A DNA stretch of 6,956 nucleotides from Gammaproteobacteria bacterium (lineage in GTDB: Bacteria > Pseudomonadota > Gammaproteobacteria > Pseudomonadales > Azotimanducaceae_A). Positions within the stretch are counted from its first letter, which is position 1, and each line of letters starts with the position of its first letter. The position numbers and the translations under genes were made by a program. The notes beneath the pieces are model-generated. The model ran no database searches. It worked only from the letters and a program-made list of their open reading frames with translations, and had not been told where the DNA came from. The stretch covers positions 1 to 6,956 of the forward strand of contig JAPOON010000750.1 of assembly GCA_026713405.1 (NCBI GenBank), written 5' to 3'. Shown in pieces: positions 6,219 through 6,956 of the stretch.

Positions 6219-6956
6219 AGCTCCTGGACAAGTTCCGGGAGGTTGCCGAATTGCGCCGGGGGCTCGGCGAGATCGACCCGACCGGAGTCGTCATCGAAGG
6301 CCTCAACTCGCCAACCGAGGGCATCATCCACGGGCGCCCGACGATCCTGGCGGGCACCAACAACTACCTCGGGCTCACGTTCGATCCGGAAGGCATAGCT
6401 GCCGGGCGGGCTGCGCTGTCCAATGCGGGCACCGGCACAACCGGTTCGCGCATGGCTAACGGCACCTATGCCGGGCACCGGGCGCTGGAGGCCGAACTGG
6501 CCGATTTCTACGGGTATCCCAACGCGGTCGTCTTTTCCACGGGCTACGCCGCAAACGTGGGGTCGCTGGCGGCGCTCCTCGGGCCCGGCGATGCCGTGCT
6601 CCTTGATTCCGACGCCCACGCGAGCCTGTTCGACGGGTGCCGGCTGTCTCCGGCGAAATTGTTCACCTTCCGCCACAACGACCCGGCCAGCCTGGACAAG
6701 CGGCTTGGGCGGCTTGGCGAGCAGGCCGGGCGTACGCTGGTGGTCATCGAAGGGCTGTACGGCGTACTCGGCGACCGGGCGCCCATTGGGGAGATCGTCG
6801 AGATCAAGGCACGCCACGGCGCCTGCCTGTTCGTGGATGAAGCGCATTCCATGGGCGTCCTGGGTGAAAGGGGGCGCGGCCTGGCGGAAGAGGCGGGGGG
6901 GGGCGGTGAAGGCGGCTTCCTCATGGGGGCGTGCACCAAGAGCCCGGGCAGCCCGG
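6215..6956 (+). CDS. spt: Serine palmitoyltransferase, 5' part (cut by the window end)
   Basis: The frame runs open from GTG 6215 to the right edge, giving 247 residues of a protein usually about 400-420 long. It is a PLP-dependent alpha-oxoamine synthase that condenses serine with a fatty acyl thioester, releasing CO2 to give 3-oxosphinganine. Visible motifs are SPTEGIIHG (32-40), GTNNYLGLTFDP (47-58), GTGTTGSRMANGTYAGH (72-88), DSDAHASLFDGC (131-142, with His135 expected to stack on PLP), HNDPASLDKRLGRL (154-167), VIEGLYGVLGD (177-187) and VDEAHSMGVLG (207-217, Asp208 and His211 at the cofactor site). Several of these match Sphingomonas SPT as I remember it more closely than KBL or AONS, particularly the HNxxxLDKRLGRL stretch. 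The PLP lysine should be Lys242 in ACTKSPGSP, but the residues around it deviate from the usual GTFSKSxGxxGG. This, with a 9-G run at 6895-6903, makes the last ~70 bases suspect. The gene overlaps the ACP stop by four bases and is the last visible operon member. Confidence 0.9.
   Translation, partial: MKLLDKFREVAELRRGLGEIDPTGVVIEGLNSPTEGIIHGRPTILAGTNNYLGLTFDPEGIAAGRAALSNAGTGTTGSRMANGTYAGHRALEAELADFYGYPNAVVFSTGYAANVGSLAALLGPGDAVLLDSDAHASLFDGCRLSPAKLFTFRHNDPASLDKRLGRLGEQAGRTLVVIEGLYGVLGDRAPIGEIVEIKARHGACLFVDEAHSMGVLGERGRGLAEEAGGGGEGGFLMGACTKSPGSP

Noticed and set aside
6023..6847. Minus-strand 274-codon open frame
   Set aside because: It is antisense to the ACP and SPT genes, which are clearly recognised; treated as a shadow frame.
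1..6956. Mobile elements, CRISPR arrays, tRNA or rRNA genes
   Set aside because: No repeat-spacer pattern, transposase, terminal repeats, or tRNA/rRNA signature was seen on either strand.

Overview
The window is about 7 kb of GC-rich proteobacterial DNA, most likely from a gammaproteobacterium. That placement rests on a Tat-exported high-potential iron-sulfur protein (HiPIP) beside a terminal-oxidase gene, a DUF5916-type outer-membrane protein, and the overall codon and GC style. It is an inference, not a demonstrated taxonomy. Both window edges cut genes.

Layout. (1) Bases 1-226, plus strand: the 3' end of a small membrane subunit (subunit IV family) of a haem-copper cytochrome oxidase. A GC-rich hairpin at 245-270 separates it from (2) a convergent minus-strand pair. 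The upstream member is a 729-residue exported DUF5916 protein with an N-terminal CBM9-like domain (708-2897). The downstream member is a complete 116-residue HiPIP with a Tat signal (292-642). (3) Bases 2898-3314 form a divergent intergenic region with no convincing gene. It holds candidate promoters, a TTGGCAC direct repeat and short palindromes. (4) From 3315 to the window end, plus strand, runs a tightly packed four-gene operon: fatty acyl-AMP ligase, NAD-dependent epimerase-like reductase, a small acyl carrier protein, and a 5' fragment of a serine palmitoyltransferase (SPT).

The four-gene operon is the main point of interest. SPT is recognised directly from its alpha-oxoamine synthase motifs. 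Its neighbours match, in kind and order, the bacterial ceramide (sphingolipid) gene set described in Caulobacter. The likely scheme is that the ligase activates a fatty acid as acyl-AMP and loads it onto the ACP. SPT then condenses the acyl-ACP with serine to give 3-oxosphinganine, and the epimerase-like protein (CerR-like) reduces the keto group, either of the base or of the keto-ceramide. No ceramide synthase is visible here, and it may lie beyond the right edge. The ACP carries its presumed phosphopantetheine serine in an unusual Ala-Ser-Ala context instead of Asp-Ser-Leu. The last ~70 bases of the window look degraded around the SPT active-site lysine.

The left half is respiratory and envelope related: the HiPIP is a plausible periplasmic electron carrier for the adjacent oxidase. 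The DUF5916 protein is an outer-membrane protein of unknown function.
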